Shown: piece by piece, positions 1 through 8,188 of the stretch
Position numbering within the stretch: position 1 is the stretch's first letter
Layout of the letters: each line of letters opens with the position of its first letter
DNA from: Flavobacteriaceae bacterium UBA5079
GTDB lineage: Bacteria > Bacteroidota > Bacteroidia > Flavobacteriales > Flavobacteriaceae
Assembly: GCA_002414705.1 (NCBI GenBank)
Contig: DIAL01000169.1
Coordinates: 16,298-26,886 of the forward strand
Length of the DNA stretch: 10,589 nt
Direction of reading: 5' to 3'
Translations under genes and position numbers: made by a program
The notes under the pieces: generated by a model
Databases searched by the model: none
What the model was told of the DNA's origin: nothing
Seen by the model: only the letters and a program-made list of their open reading frames with translations

Positions 1-2424
1 TGTATTTGTATTAACAGTCATAGAATAAACCGATTCTCTATTTACGTCAGTCACAATGGCAGTATAATCGCTATATCCTGATGGTTTTCCTGTATTTAAA
101 TTACTTAAAATATCAGTTGTTCCATTATTAATAATAACTCCTGTAGTACTTGTTTGGTAAGATGTATTGGCTACAGAAGTACAAACACCATCTGTAATTG
201 TTAAATTTACGGTTGCAGTTCTTGTAAAAGAAGCTGTTCCAGTAACAGAAATAGTATAATTGCCATTTGCCACTGCTAATAGATTATCTACTGTCATGTT
301 AAAGGAACCGTCACTGTTTAAACTTGTAGGTGAAAACGAAACATTGGCACCAGCAGGAACTCCCGTTGCTGTAAAATTAGTGTTTTCAGAAAAGCCATTA
401 GACGTTACATAATTAAACACATACTCTACAGCATCTATATTACAAGCTGCTTGATCTCCAGACGTATTACTAAAACTAAAATCTGGACTCGCGTTAATTG
501 AAAATGTATTAGAAACTGCATAAAATATATTATCCGCAGCTTCTACTAAAATTTTGGCAGTCGTAGAATTAGCTATATTAGGCACTGTAATAGCTGCAGA
601 ACCTGTATTAGGAACTCCAGCAGCAAGGGTTGTATCAAAATCAGTACCATTAGCTGCAAACAAAATATTTACTGTTTGACAATTGATTGGAGCTACATTA
701 GATTGACCAACAGCCCAATTGACCGTCTGAGTACTATTTTGCCCCCAAGTAGGAGGTGTAGAAACCGTAAATGGTGTAACATCTACAACGGTAATAATCA
801 CATTATCTGAAGCAGTATTACCTCCAGCAACGTCATTATCTCTAACGGTTAATAAAAAATCCATGGTTCTTGACACAGATGGAACTACTTCCCAAGTAGA
901 AGCTAAAGAACCTGAAAGAACGGTGCTAAAAGCAGGCATATATCTGTCTGGTGATATTGATGGTGTGAGCGATCTAAACGCTGGGCCAGCTGTTGAGCTT
1001 GAAACGGGAGGCATTGTTGCTGGTGTTTCATCACTTTGCTCCCAGCAATAAGTTAATGCAGCTGCATTATTATCAGTTGCAGAGCCTTTTAAAACAAAAG
1101 CTGTCGATTTTGGAATGGAATAATCTGATCCAGCATCGGCTGTTGGAGCTGTATTTCCTGTAGTAGTGGATGTATGGCAAGAGCTGCTATTTCCAGCAGA
1201 AATATTCAACCACATTTCTTTTAAATTATCTCCATTAAAATAAGCATCACTGTTATTTTGAACATTTGGTGCACAGATACCAGCATAACCCATAATGGTT
1301 GATGCACTTCCTGGTTCTACAGAAACGGCAGATCGATTACAACTATTATTTTGAGTATGATTTCCGCCATATTGGTGTCCCATTTCGTGAGCCACATAAT
1401 CAATATCAAATGTGTCACCAACAGGTGCTCCTGAACCCGTAACACCACCTGCTTTGATACTTGTGCAAGGCGAATTTAAATATGCTACACCACCACCACC
1501 AGTGCTAAAAACGTGACCAATATCGTAGTTTGCAAATCCTATGTTGGCATCACAAGCTGTTTGGTTTTGTCCTAACATGGCACCACCATTATTATTGGTA
1601 TATGGATCAGAATTTACATCAGGCCCTAAAAAAATAATACTTGTATTAGGAACCATTACCATAGTAAGAGCCATATCTCTTTCATATACTCCATTTACAC
1701 GTGTCATACTTGCGTTCATAGCAGCGATAACACCATTTACAGTTCCTCCGTGAAATTGAGCATACTCAACTGTACATGCTAAAGCTAATCTATAAGTTCT
1801 TAATTGTCCGTCATTGGCGTTTCTTAATGCTTGAAATTCTGCATCTGAAATATTATATTCTCGCTCGATAAATTCAGTTTCACAGGTGAAATCATCTTTA
1901 CGATTATCCGATTCTGAATTTACAAATGAAATATAAGTTCTTAAATCGGCAGAATAAGGTTCAATAAAAACAGTTTTGTTATTAGATAAAACCATACTGC
2001 TTAAACCTTTTTCTGGAGATAAACTAAACCTAACAATAGCAGCTGGATTATCAATACCTTGACCAACAAATGATCTTATTTCAGGAAATTGTGATTGTAA
2101 TTCAGGCGTCATAACTGAAGCCTCCTGAACTCTAAACGATTCTAAAACGCCTTCGGCGTTAGGAAAACTAATAATAATATTAGATTGCTGACTTATGCTT
2201 TCTCTTTTTGGCGCATTTGATAAAGCTGTTTTTAAAGCTTCAAAATCTAAATTTAAAAACGTGGCTTTTTCAGGAGATTCTTTTGGAAAAATAACGTCTT
2301 GATTATTTATTTTTTGTGAGCTAGATTGACTCCAAAAAGTAGCCTTATTTTGTGAAAAACCCGTTATAGTAAAAGCTATAAAGAACATTAACAACAAAGG
2401 CCTTCTAAAGTATTTTTTTTTCAT
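1..2424 (-). CDS. Secreted reprolysin-like zinc metalloprotease, C-terminus cut off by window edge
   Basis: Reading from an ATG at 2424-2422, the frame stays open for 808 codons to the window edge with no stop. Residues 1-24 form a signal peptide (MKKK start, hydrophobic core, cleavage likely at GFS|QN). A propeptide of about 180 residues follows. The catalytic domain (about 208-420) has the metzincin zinc site HEMGHQYGGNH with His346, Glu347, His350 and His356, and a Met-turn STIMGY with Met378. After it come a PKD-like segment (about 424-545, ending LTVRDND), an Ig-like segment (about 550-645), another beta-rich segment (about 646-747), and from Cys748 a stretch with GKPSGYSDYT and VTDVNRE that resembles the start of a GEVED domain. 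It should be exported and hydrolyse extracellular proteins; T9SS export is inferred from the paralogue because the C-terminus is not visible. It is a tandem paralogue of the gene at 2815-5562, collinear with it up to residue 217. The catalytic call is firm, the substrate unknown. Confidence 0.9.
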   Translation of the reverse strand, partial: MKKKYFRRPLLLMFFIAFTITGFSQNKATFWSQSSSQKINNQDVIFPKESPEKATFLNLDFEALKTALSNAPKRESISQQSNIIISFPNAEGVLESFRVQEASVMTPELQSQFPEIRSFVGQGIDNPAAIVRFSLSPEKGLSSMVLSNNKTVFIEPYSADLRTYISFVNSESDNRKDDFTCETEFIEREYNISDAEFQALRNANDGQLRTYRLALACTVEYAQFHGGTVNGVIAAMNASMTRVNGVYERDMALTMVMVPNTSIIFLGPDVNSDPYTNNNGGAMLGQNQTACDANIGFANYDIGHVFSTGGGGVAYLNSPCTSIKAGGVTGSGAPVGDTFDIDYVAHEMGHQYGGNHTQNNSCNRSAVSVEPGSASTIMGYAGICAPNVQNNSDAYFNGDNLKEMWLNISAGNSSSCHTSTTTGNTAPTADAGSDYSIPKSTAFVLKGSATDNNAAALTYCWEQSDETPATMPPVSSSTAGPAFRSLTPSISPDRYMPAFSTVLSGSLASTWEVVPSVSRTMDFLLTVRDNDVAGGNTASDNVIITVVDVTPFTVSTPPTWGQNSTQTVNWAVGQSNVAPINCQTVNILFAANGTDFDTTLAAGVPNTGSAAITVPNIANSTTAKILVEAADNIFYAVSNTFSINASPDFSFSNTSGDQAACNIDAVEYVFNYVTSNGFSENTNFTATGVPAGANVSFSPTSLNSDGSFNMTVDNLLAVANGNYTISVTGTASFTRTATVNLTITDGVCTSVANTSYQTSTTGVIINNGTTDILSNLNTGKPSGYSDYTAIVTDVNRESVYSMTVNTNT

Positions 2425-2766
2425 AATGATTGATTGTTATATTATATTCCATAAAGTTAATGCCTTATTTAAAAAAAACAATAATTACATCAAATATTTT
2501 AACCTATAAAATGCCTAACTATTAACTATTTACCCTAAAGATACTCAATATTGTTATTGTTTTAATATAACTTTTTAATGACCTATTTAACTAAATAATC
2601 ACTACTTCAGAACTACATATTTTTTAAATGGTATTCTTATTTCTAAATTCTTTGATGTAATTATTGTTAAATTTAAATAGACCATTCATGAGAATCAAAA
2701 TAAGAATATACTAACTATTTTGAGGTTATTTTTTATAGTTAAAATGAAATCACTGAAAATACTTAT
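2425..2766. other. Intergenic region between the two metalloprotease genes, no gene seen
   Basis: This very AT-rich spacer separates the stop of the upstream protease gene (with its terminator at its right end) from the start of the downstream protease gene. I find no credible coding frame, RNA gene or repeat. It presumably holds the promoter of the gene ending at 1. The closest match to the Bacteroidota TAnnTTTG box is AATATTTG read on the minus strand near 2491-2498, one base off consensus and without a TTTG box at the proper distance, so I do not call a promoter. Confidence 0.5.
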
Positions 2767-2796
2767 AAAAAAAAGCCCCTAAAAAGGAGCTTTTTT
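2767..2796 (-). terminator. Rho-independent terminator of the complete metalloprotease gene
   Basis: Directly downstream of the stop codon at 2815-2817, the minus strand reads A6-GCTCC, a six-base loop TTTTTA, then GGGGC followed by eight T. The stem GCTCC/GGGGC pairs fully only in minus-strand RNA, through one G-U pair at 2777/2788. The plus-strand transcript would have a C-A mismatch there. This fits a one-directional terminator for the gene at 2815-5562, and suggests that the two protease genes are not simply co-transcribed. Confidence 0.8.
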
Positions 2797-2814
2797 AAAT
2801 ATAAATTAGATTTC

Positions 2815-5562
2815 TTAATTAATAATAATTTTCTTGGTAACCTTACGATCACCTTCTGAAATATTCAATAAATACATACCAGATTGAACATTTTCCAATT
2901 TAATAGATTGGTTAAACAAGCCTGTATTTCTGTAAGAGTTTTCAAATACTTTACGACCTCTAATATCAAAAACCTCAATGTTTACATCATTGTTTGATGT
3001 TGAATTGAATGTCACATTAAAGTCTCCATTATTAGGATTTGGGAATACGGTTAAAGCATCTAAACTATCAAACTCTTCTGTACTCAATGACGTTGTACAA
3101 ATTTCAATACTCCAATCATTTAAAACTCCTGTATTACCTTGAAAGAAATCTACAATTGCTACTCTCCAAGTTCCTGCTGAACTTAAGCCATTAAAGACCG
3201 TCATTGGATTTACTGGAGCATATTCCCCTGAAATTGATGTACCGCAAGCTAATTGTGGTGCTCCTGTTGCAAACGTGACATCGAAACTAGATCCTCCTGA
3301 ACAATTAAATACATATAAATTAACAAAGGCATTATTTGTAGCAACATCTGGATGCTGCATTTGAATAAGAAAATCTCCAGTTGAAGGGTGTGTAATATTT
3401 ACATTAAATTTAATATTATCATCAATAACAACATCTTCAGTAACTACAATAGAACTAAATATTGGTTGTCCTTGTTGAGGGGCAGTAGTACCTAAACCAT
3501 CAGGTATAGCTATAGCAACATTTCCAGACTCATATAAATTACAAGTTTCTACAACAGTAGTTCCAACAGCAAAATCAGTTGTATTAATATTAAAGAAAAT
3601 ATTTCCTTCAGCTTCCACCATAACACGACAAAATGGTGCTACAATGTCTGGTACAATAATATCATGACTTCCATCATTTGTTACATTAGTAGCTAAAACT
3701 GTATCATATGTTAAACCACCATCTGTAGATAATAATATATTTACATTAGCCGTATCAACACCATTTGCTGTTGTACCAGCTACATCCCAAGTAATCGTTT
3801 CTGTTTCACCTTGAGTCCAGCTTATTCCAGGCGTATCTTGTGATGTTACTAAAAATGGTCCAGCACCTGTTACTGTGTTAGCTACCATAAGGTCTGTATC
3901 AGTCTGACCTCCACGCGCGTCATTATCTCTTACCGTTACTCTAAAACTAATATTCCTTGCAATAGAAACTAATCTTTCCCATTGCGTTGAGCCTCCTTGT
4001 AATAATAAATCTGGTAGATTAGGAATATATCTTGTTGAGTTAGTCGTTCCCTCAAACGAGCGCACTAAAGGCCCTGAAGCAGTTGTTTCTGTTGGTGCTC
4101 CTGAAGGTCCTAAATCATATTGCTCCCAAGTGTAAGTATGACTTGCAGTACCATCATTATCTGTAGAAGTAGCCGATAATTTATAAGGAGTAGAAATAGG
4201 AATCGTATAATTGGCTCCAGCTCTGACTGTAGGCGCATTATTTCCTGTATCGCTTAATGCAGCACATATACTATTTCCATTAGTAATATTACTCCAAATC
4301 ATTTGTAAACTCTTTTGGTGGAAATAAATATCTGTAAATGTTTGAACATTTTGAGCACCACATAAACCTGCATAACCCATTATAGTAGAACCACTTCCTG
4401 GCTCATAAGCATTGGATGACGATCTTTGTCCAGGTGAACATCCGCCAGCATCACCATTCCAAGTGTGTGGTGCACCATATTGGTGACCCATTTCGTGTGC
4501 TACATATTCGTAATCAAAAATATCGCCAACTGGACTAGGTAATCCAGTTACTCCTTTCGCTTTATTATTTGGTGTACAAGGTGAATTAAGAATTGCAACA
4601 CCACCACCTCCAGTGCTAAAAACGTGACCAATGTCATAATTACTACCACCAATAAGACTCGTTAATACGATTTGATTCTGATCTAACATAGCACCTCCAC
4701 TATTATTTGTATACGTGTCAGAATCTATGAAAATTATATCTAAATTATTAGCAATTATTGTCATATTTAAAGATAACTCCCTTTCATACAAAGCATTTAC
4801 ACGGGTCATAGTTACAACCATAGCGGCAAGAACCGCATTCTTTTTATCTGCTTCAGAATCTGCCGCTGTTAAGCCAGCTGCTAACCAATGAAACTGCGCA
4901 TACTCTGTAGTACATGCTAATGCTAATCTGAAATTTCTTATTTGACCATCATTTGCATTTCTGAAAGAATCCAAATTTACATCTGAGCCTTCAACTTGTA
5001 AGCCTTCGTCTTCAACTGAACATTCAAAATTTCTGTTTTCTTGAGATATATCGCTTCTTGAATATGTTAAATATACATTTGAATTTTCTGTATAAGGATC
5101 TATATATTGTGTGCCTTTTTCTGATGAAAGCAACATAGTATGAAGCCCTCTTGGAGTTACACTAAAACGAATAACATTAGAGGGGTTTGTAACACTAACT
5201 CCAATATAAGAGCGGATATTTGGAACTTGAATTTGTAATTCAGGTGCTAAAATAGAAGCTTCTTTAATTCGGTAACCGTCTAAATCGCCTTGAGCATTAG
5301 GAAAATTGATAATTAGATTTGATTCTCCTGAAAATTCATTTCTATCTGGCGCCTGGCTTAATTGTTGTTTCAGTTGGTTTATGTCCAATTGAAAGTATTC
5401 AGCCTTCTCTGGCATTGTTTCTCGAGCCACTAAATCTGTAGTTCGAATATCATTTTTATTGACTTTTTGCCATATCGAATTTCGGTTTTGAGCAAACCCT
5501 GTCATCGAAAAAACAGTGGCTAATAACAACGTTATCCCCAAATTAAAGTAAAACTTTTTCAT
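2815..5562 (-). CDS. Secreted reprolysin-like zinc metalloprotease with P domain and T9SS sorting domain
   Basis: A complete protein of 915 residues. Residues 1-24 are a signal peptide with likely cleavage at GFA|QN. A propeptide spans about 25-205, with one cysteine, Cys181. The catalytic domain (about 208-433) carries the zinc site HEMGHQYGAPH with His356, Glu357, His360 and His366, and the Met-turn STIMGY with Met395, as in metzincins. A PKD-like segment (about 442-562) and an Ig-like segment (about 568-667) follow. Residues 674-822 resemble the P domain of proprotein convertases (HPSTGDFLI, AGTWRVAIVD, LNDWSIEIC). Residues 833-915 are a T9SS type A sorting domain, with VFPNPNNGDF at its start and SGMYLLNI near its end. 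The enzyme is therefore expected to cross the outer membrane by T9SS, lose this tail, and act as a cell-surface or released protease. The substrate cannot be read from the sequence. It lies upstream of a tandem paralogue and divergent from the lipoprotein gene. Confidence 0.95.
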   Translation of the reverse strand: MKKFYFNLGITLLLATVFSMTGFAQNRNSIWQKVNKNDIRTTDLVARETMPEKAEYFQLDINQLKQQLSQAPDRNEFSGESNLIINFPNAQGDLDGYRIKEASILAPELQIQVPNIRSYIGVSVTNPSNVIRFSVTPRGLHTMLLSSEKGTQYIDPYTENSNVYLTYSRSDISQENRNFECSVEDEGLQVEGSDVNLDSFRNANDGQIRNFRLALACTTEYAQFHWLAAGLTAADSEADKKNAVLAAMVVTMTRVNALYERELSLNMTIIANNLDIIFIDSDTYTNNSGGAMLDQNQIVLTSLIGGSNYDIGHVFSTGGGGVAILNSPCTPNNKAKGVTGLPSPVGDIFDYEYVAHEMGHQYGAPHTWNGDAGGCSPGQRSSSNAYEPGSGSTIMGYAGLCGAQNVQTFTDIYFHQKSLQMIWSNITNGNSICAALSDTGNNAPTVRAGANYTIPISTPYKLSATSTDNDGTASHTYTWEQYDLGPSGAPTETTASGPLVRSFEGTTNSTRYIPNLPDLLLQGGSTQWERLVSIARNISFRVTVRDNDARGGQTDTDLMVANTVTGAGPFLVTSQDTPGISWTQGETETITWDVAGTTANGVDTANVNILLSTDGGLTYDTVLATNVTNDGSHDIIVPDIVAPFCRVMVEAEGNIFFNINTTDFAVGTTVVETCNLYESGNVAIAIPDGLGTTAPQQGQPIFSSIVVTEDVVIDDNIKFNVNITHPSTGDFLIQMQHPDVATNNAFVNLYVFNCSGGSSFDVTFATGAPQLACGTSISGEYAPVNPMTVFNGLSSAGTWRVAIVDFFQGNTGVLNDWSIEICTTSLSTEEFDSLDALTVFPNPNNGDFNVTFNSTSNNDVNIEVFDIRGRKVFENSYRNTGLFNQSIKLENVQSGMYLLNISEGDRKVTKKIIIN

Positions 5563-5615
5563 AGCTATTTACATCTTAAGAATTTATAATTTATAAAAAT
5601 AATGTCTTACATTAA

Positions 5616-5644
5616 CAAATACAAGGATTTAATAATAAATCAAA
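5616..5644 (-). promoter_or_regulatory. Tentative promoter of the complete metalloprotease gene
   Basis: On the minus strand TTTG (5644-5641) is followed after 17 bases by TGTATTTG (5623-5616). The Bacteroidota sigma-ABfr consensus is TTTG at -33 and TAnnTTTG at -7, about 19 bases apart. The -7 box has one mismatch and the spacer is short. The position, about 54 bases before the start codon in the divergent spacer 5563-5665, is reasonable. No equally good box was found for the plus-strand gene in the same spacer. Confidence 0.3.
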
Positions 5645-5665
5645 TACTTAATTTCAACATTAACT

Positions 5666-6184
5666 ATGGTTTTCCGCTTTTTTATATTTTTAATTTTCAT
5701 TAGCTGTGGCACTAATAAAATGGAAACCAATGTGATTAGTGATCCTGAAATTTCAAGTTTCTGTCCAGAAGATGGTACTTGTACTTTTGAAATTTTAAAT
5801 AACAAAAAATTAGATATTACATATTATAACATTAATAAACCATCACCTCAAGTAATTTCTGGATCTAACATTGTTATTCAATTTGAATATAAGCGCCATG
5901 AAATACCTAATTCTGTAGACGGAAATTATAGTGAGTTTCTGTATTTAGAACTTCCAAAAAACAAATTAGAGCAACAGCTAAAAGATGTTAAATTGCAAGA
6001 GGTTAAATTGTTATATGGTAGAATTTGTTATTGTAAAGGGCAGACTGGCTACTATAAAATAACACAAGGTATGCTTTCAATTAAAAAACATAATTCGGAC
6101 AATATCTACGATTTTAGTCTAAAATTTAAAACAGATGAAGTTCCGCAGATTATAACAGAAGTAAAAGAAACTTTCCGTTTATAA
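5666..6184 (+). CDS. Predicted lipoprotein of unknown function
   Basis: A 172-residue protein that I do not recognise as a named family. The N-terminus is short and hydrophobic (MVFRFFIFLIFISCG), with a lipobox-like FISC at Cys14, so it is predicted to be cut before Cys14 and anchored by lipid, probably in the outer or inner membrane. Only one basic residue precedes the hydrophobic stretch, which is weak for a signal peptide, but the short form is common in Bacteroidota lipoproteins. The rest looks like a beta-rich soluble domain with two cysteine pairs, Cys33/Cys39 (CPEDGTC) and Cys121/Cys123 (CYC), which could form disulfides in the periplasm. It is the only plus-strand gene here, divergent from the proteases and convergent with accC. 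Nothing in the sequence ties it functionally to either neighbour. Confidence 0.8.
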   Translation: MVFRFFIFLIFISCGTNKMETNVISDPEISSFCPEDGTCTFEILNNKKLDITYYNINKPSPQVISGSNIVIQFEYKRHEIPNSVDGNYSEFLYLELPKNKLEQQLKDVKLQEVKLLYGRICYCKGQTGYYKITQGMLSIKKHNSDNIYDFSLKFKTDEVPQIITEVKETFRL

Positions 6185-6188
6185 TTAA

Positions 6189-6216
6189 AAAGCTCCGAAA
6201 ATATTTTCGGAGCTTT
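6189..6216. terminator. Bidirectional hairpin terminator between the lipoprotein gene and accC
   Basis: A perfect 28-base palindrome (arms AAAAGCTCCGAAAAT-type, centre between 6202 and 6203) begins four bases after the lipoprotein stop codon and ends four bases before the accC stop codon at 6221-6223. The plus strand runs into TTTCTTTTT after the stem, and the minus strand runs into TTTTT. It can therefore stop transcripts from both convergent genes. Confidence 0.85.
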
Positions 6217-6220
6217 CTTT

Positions 6221-7573
6221 TTAATTATCACTTGGCTTTTCTATAACAAAATCTTCCATAAATTTAGTGGTATAGTTTCCTGCTAAATAATCTGGATGTT
6301 CCATTAATTGTCTATGAAAAGGAATAGTTGTTTTTATACCTTCAATAACGAATTCATCTAACGCACGCTTCATTTTACTAATTGCTTCCTCACGTGTTTG
6401 CGCTGTAGTAATTAACTTAGCAATCATAGAGTCATAATTGGGCGGAATAGTATAACCTGCATATACATGCGTATCTAAACGTACACCATGTCCTCCTGGC
6501 GCATGAAGTGTTGTAATTTTACCTGGTGATGGTCTGAAATCGTTAAAAGGATCTTCAGCATTAATTCGGCATTCAATAGAATGTAAATTAGGTGTGTAGT
6601 TTTTACCTGAAATTGGCACACCTGCTGCTACTAAAATTTGCTCACGAATTAAATCAAAATCAATAACTTGTTCTGTAATTGGATGTTCAACTTGGATACG
6701 TGTATTCATTTCCATGAAGTAGAAATTACGATGTTTATCCACTAAAAACTCAACGGTTCCGGCACCTTCATATTTAATATATTCAGCTGCTTTTACGGCT
6801 GCATCACCCATTTTTTTACGAAGGGCAGTTGTCATAAATGGCGAAGGAACTTCTTCTGTTAATTTTTGATGACGACGTTGGATTGAGCAATCACGTTCTG
6901 ATAAATGACAAGCTTTTCCTGTAGAATCGCCTACAACTTGTATTTCAATATGCCTTGGCTCTTCAATGAGTTTTTCCATGTACATATCGTTATTTCCAAA
7001 AGCGGCTTTAGATTCCTGTCTAGCAGATTCCCAAGCGTCTTTTAAATTCTCTTTTTTCCAAACGGCACGCATACCTTTTCCGCCACCACCTGCTGATGCT
7101 TTAAGCATAACTGGGTAGCCAACTTCTTCAGCTAATTTTTCGCAATGTTCGTAATCTTCAATAATGCCTTCACTCCCTGGCACACATGGCACACCTGCTT
7201 CAAGCATGGTTGCTTTTGCATTGGCTTTGTCTCCCATACGGTTAATCATTTCCGCTGAAGCACCAATAAATTTTATATCGTGTTCTTCACAAATTTTTGA
7301 AAATTTCGCGTTTTCAGATAAAAATCCATATCCTGGATGAATAGCATCTGCATTTGTAATTTCTGCTGCAGCAATTACATTAGACATTTTTAAATACGAT
7401 TCACTACTAGGCCCTGGACCGATACAAACAGCTTCATCGGCAAATTTTACGTGAAGACTTTCGGCATCAACTGTTGAATAAACAGCTACCGTTTTTATGC
7501 CCATTTCTTTACAGGTTCTAATAACACGTAAGGCTATTTCTCCTCTATTGGCAATTAATATTTTTTTAAACAT
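6221..7573 (-). CDS. accC: Acetyl-CoA carboxylase, biotin carboxylase subunit
   Basis: AccC uses ATP and bicarbonate to carboxylate the biotin on AccB, the first half-reaction of acetyl-CoA carboxylase in fatty-acid synthesis in the cytoplasm. The 450 residues match the usual length of bacterial biotin carboxylase (about 450). The N-terminal domain begins with [17 protein letters not shown]. The ATP-grasp domain contains the glycine-rich loop [12 protein letters not shown] (about 158-169), HIEIQ with His208, RRHQKLTEE (about 233-241), and the metal/catalytic segment [12 protein letters not shown] with Glu288, Asn290 and Arg292. The C-terminal domain has [10 protein letters not shown] with Arg336. 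All expected active-site residues are visible. It follows accB after 93 bases and ends at a shared terminator. The carboxyltransferase subunits AccA and AccD are not in this window. Confidence 0.98.
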   Translation of the reverse strand: MFKKILIANRGEIALRVIRTCKEMGIKTVAVYSTVDAESLHVKFADEAVCIGPGPSSESYLKMSNVIAAAEITNADAIHPGYGFLSENAKFSKICEEHDIKFIGASAEMINRMGDKANAKATMLEAGVPCVPGSEGIIEDYEHCEKLAEEVGYPVMLKASAGGGGKGMRAVWKKENLKDAWESARQESKAAFGNNDMYMEKLIEEPRHIEIQVVGDSTGKACHLSERDCSIQRRHQKLTEEVPSPFMTTALRKKMGDAAVKAAEYIKYEGAGTVEFLVDKHRNFYFMEMNTRIQVEHPITEQVIDFDLIREQILVAAGVPISGKNYTPNLHSIECRINAEDPFNDFRPSPGKITTLHAPGGHGVRLDTHVYAGYTIPPNYDSMIAKLITTAQTREEAISKMKRALDEFVIEGIKTTIPFHRQLMEHPDYLAGNYTTKFMEDFVIEKPSDN

Positions 7574-7584
7574 AATTCTATTGA

Positions 7585-7616
7585 GTTTATAAGTTTATGG
7601 GTTTATACGTTTACTG
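7585..7616. repeat. Four-copy tandem repeat with 8-base period in the accB-accC spacer
   Basis: Four consecutive 8-base units, gtttataa, gtttatgg, gtttatac and gtttactg, lie just upstream of the accC start codon. They are degenerate at the last two or three positions and do not encode protein. They could affect translation initiation of accC, or may simply be a slippage product. Confidence 0.7.
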
Positions 7617-7637
7617 TTCTAGTTGAAACAACTTGGA

Positions 7638-7665
7638 ACTTTAAATTTTAAACTTTAAACTTTAG
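7638..7665. repeat. Four-copy tandem repeat with 7-base period after accB
   Basis: Four 7-base units, actttaa, attttaa, actttaa and actttag, fill the space immediately after the accB stop codon at 7667-7669. A small inverted repeat, AGTTG-aaa-CAACT at 7621-7633, lies between this array and the 8-base array. No function can be assigned. Confidence 0.7.
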
Positions 7666-7666
7666 A

Positions 7667-8146
7667 TTATGACGGATCTACTAAAAATAACGGTTGATCA
7701 AATTCTACTGGTGATGAATCATCCACAAGAATTTTCACAATTTTCCCTGAAACTTCAGATTCAATTTCATTAAATAACTTCATAGCTTCAATAATACAAA
7801 GTACATCACCTTCTTTAATAGTCTGACCTACTTCGATAAAAACAGGTTTGTCTGGAGATGGTTTTCTATAAAGGGTTCCAATAATTGGCGATTTAATGGT
7901 AATGTATTTAGAATCTTCTGAGGCTACTTCTGGAGCTGGAGCAGCTGGCACTACTGGAGCTGGAGCAGCTGGAGCATGCCCAACTGGTGCACCAACTGGA
8001 ATTTGCTGAACATACGTTGTTGTTTCTGCTCTTTCTTCACCACCTGTTTTAATAGTGATTTTCACGTCCTCGGTTTCTAATTTCACTTCACTAGCACCTG
8101 ACTTTGCTACAAATTTTATTAAATTTTGAATATCTTTTAAATCCAT
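7667..8146 (-). CDS. accB: Acetyl-CoA carboxylase, biotin carboxyl carrier protein
   Basis: AccB carries the biotin that shuttles a carboxyl group from the biotin carboxylase site to the carboxyltransferase. The protein has 159 residues, a normal length. The N-terminal part (MDLKDIQNLIKFVAKS) is typical of the family. A flexible Ala/Pro-rich linker runs from about 53 to 74. The biotinyl domain (about 80-157) contains the attachment motif EAMKLFNEIES, with Lys123 as the biotinylated lysine, which a biotin-protein ligase encoded elsewhere must modify. It lies between fabH (42 bases upstream) and accC (93 bases downstream) on the same strand, an operon arrangement that keeps carrier and carboxylase together. 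Confidence 0.97.
   Translation of the reverse strand: MDLKDIQNLIKFVAKSGASEVKLETEDVKITIKTGGEERAETTTYVQQIPVGAPVGHAPAAPAPVVPAAPAPEVASEDSKYITIKSPIIGTLYRKPSPDKPVFIEVGQTIKEGDVLCIIEAMKLFNEIESEVSGKIVKILVDDSSPVEFDQPLFLVDPS
7925..7972. repeat. 24-base tandem duplication inside the accB linker
   Basis: Positions 7925-7948 and 7949-7972 differ at only 2 of 24 bases. They encode two adjacent 8-residue units, PAAPAPVV (59-66) and PAAPAPEV (67-74), in the Ala/Pro linker before the biotinyl domain. The low divergence points to a fairly recent slippage duplication in a segment where length is little constrained. Confidence 0.8.
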
Positions 8147-8188
8147 AATTATTTAGATTTTAGGTTTAATTTTTTAGTTAGTTAGTTG

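Noticed and set aside
863..1753. Open plus-strand frames at 863-1051 and 1541-1753.
   Set aside because: They lie wholly inside the minus-strand metalloprotease gene, whose frame shows clear domains; the plus-strand translations have no family features.
2743..2781. A 12-codon plus-strand frame ending inside the terminator hairpin, resembling a leader peptide.
   Set aside because: No plus-strand gene follows, and the hairpin belongs to the minus-strand gene.
2815..5562. A possible proprotein convertase, because of the P domain.
   Set aside because: There is no subtilisin-type Asp/His/Ser catalytic domain; the protease part is a zinc metzincin, and P domains are common accessory modules in secreted bacterial proteins.
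5563..5665. A promoter for the lipoprotein gene in the divergent spacer.
   Set aside because: No TAnnTTTG box is visible on the plus strand.
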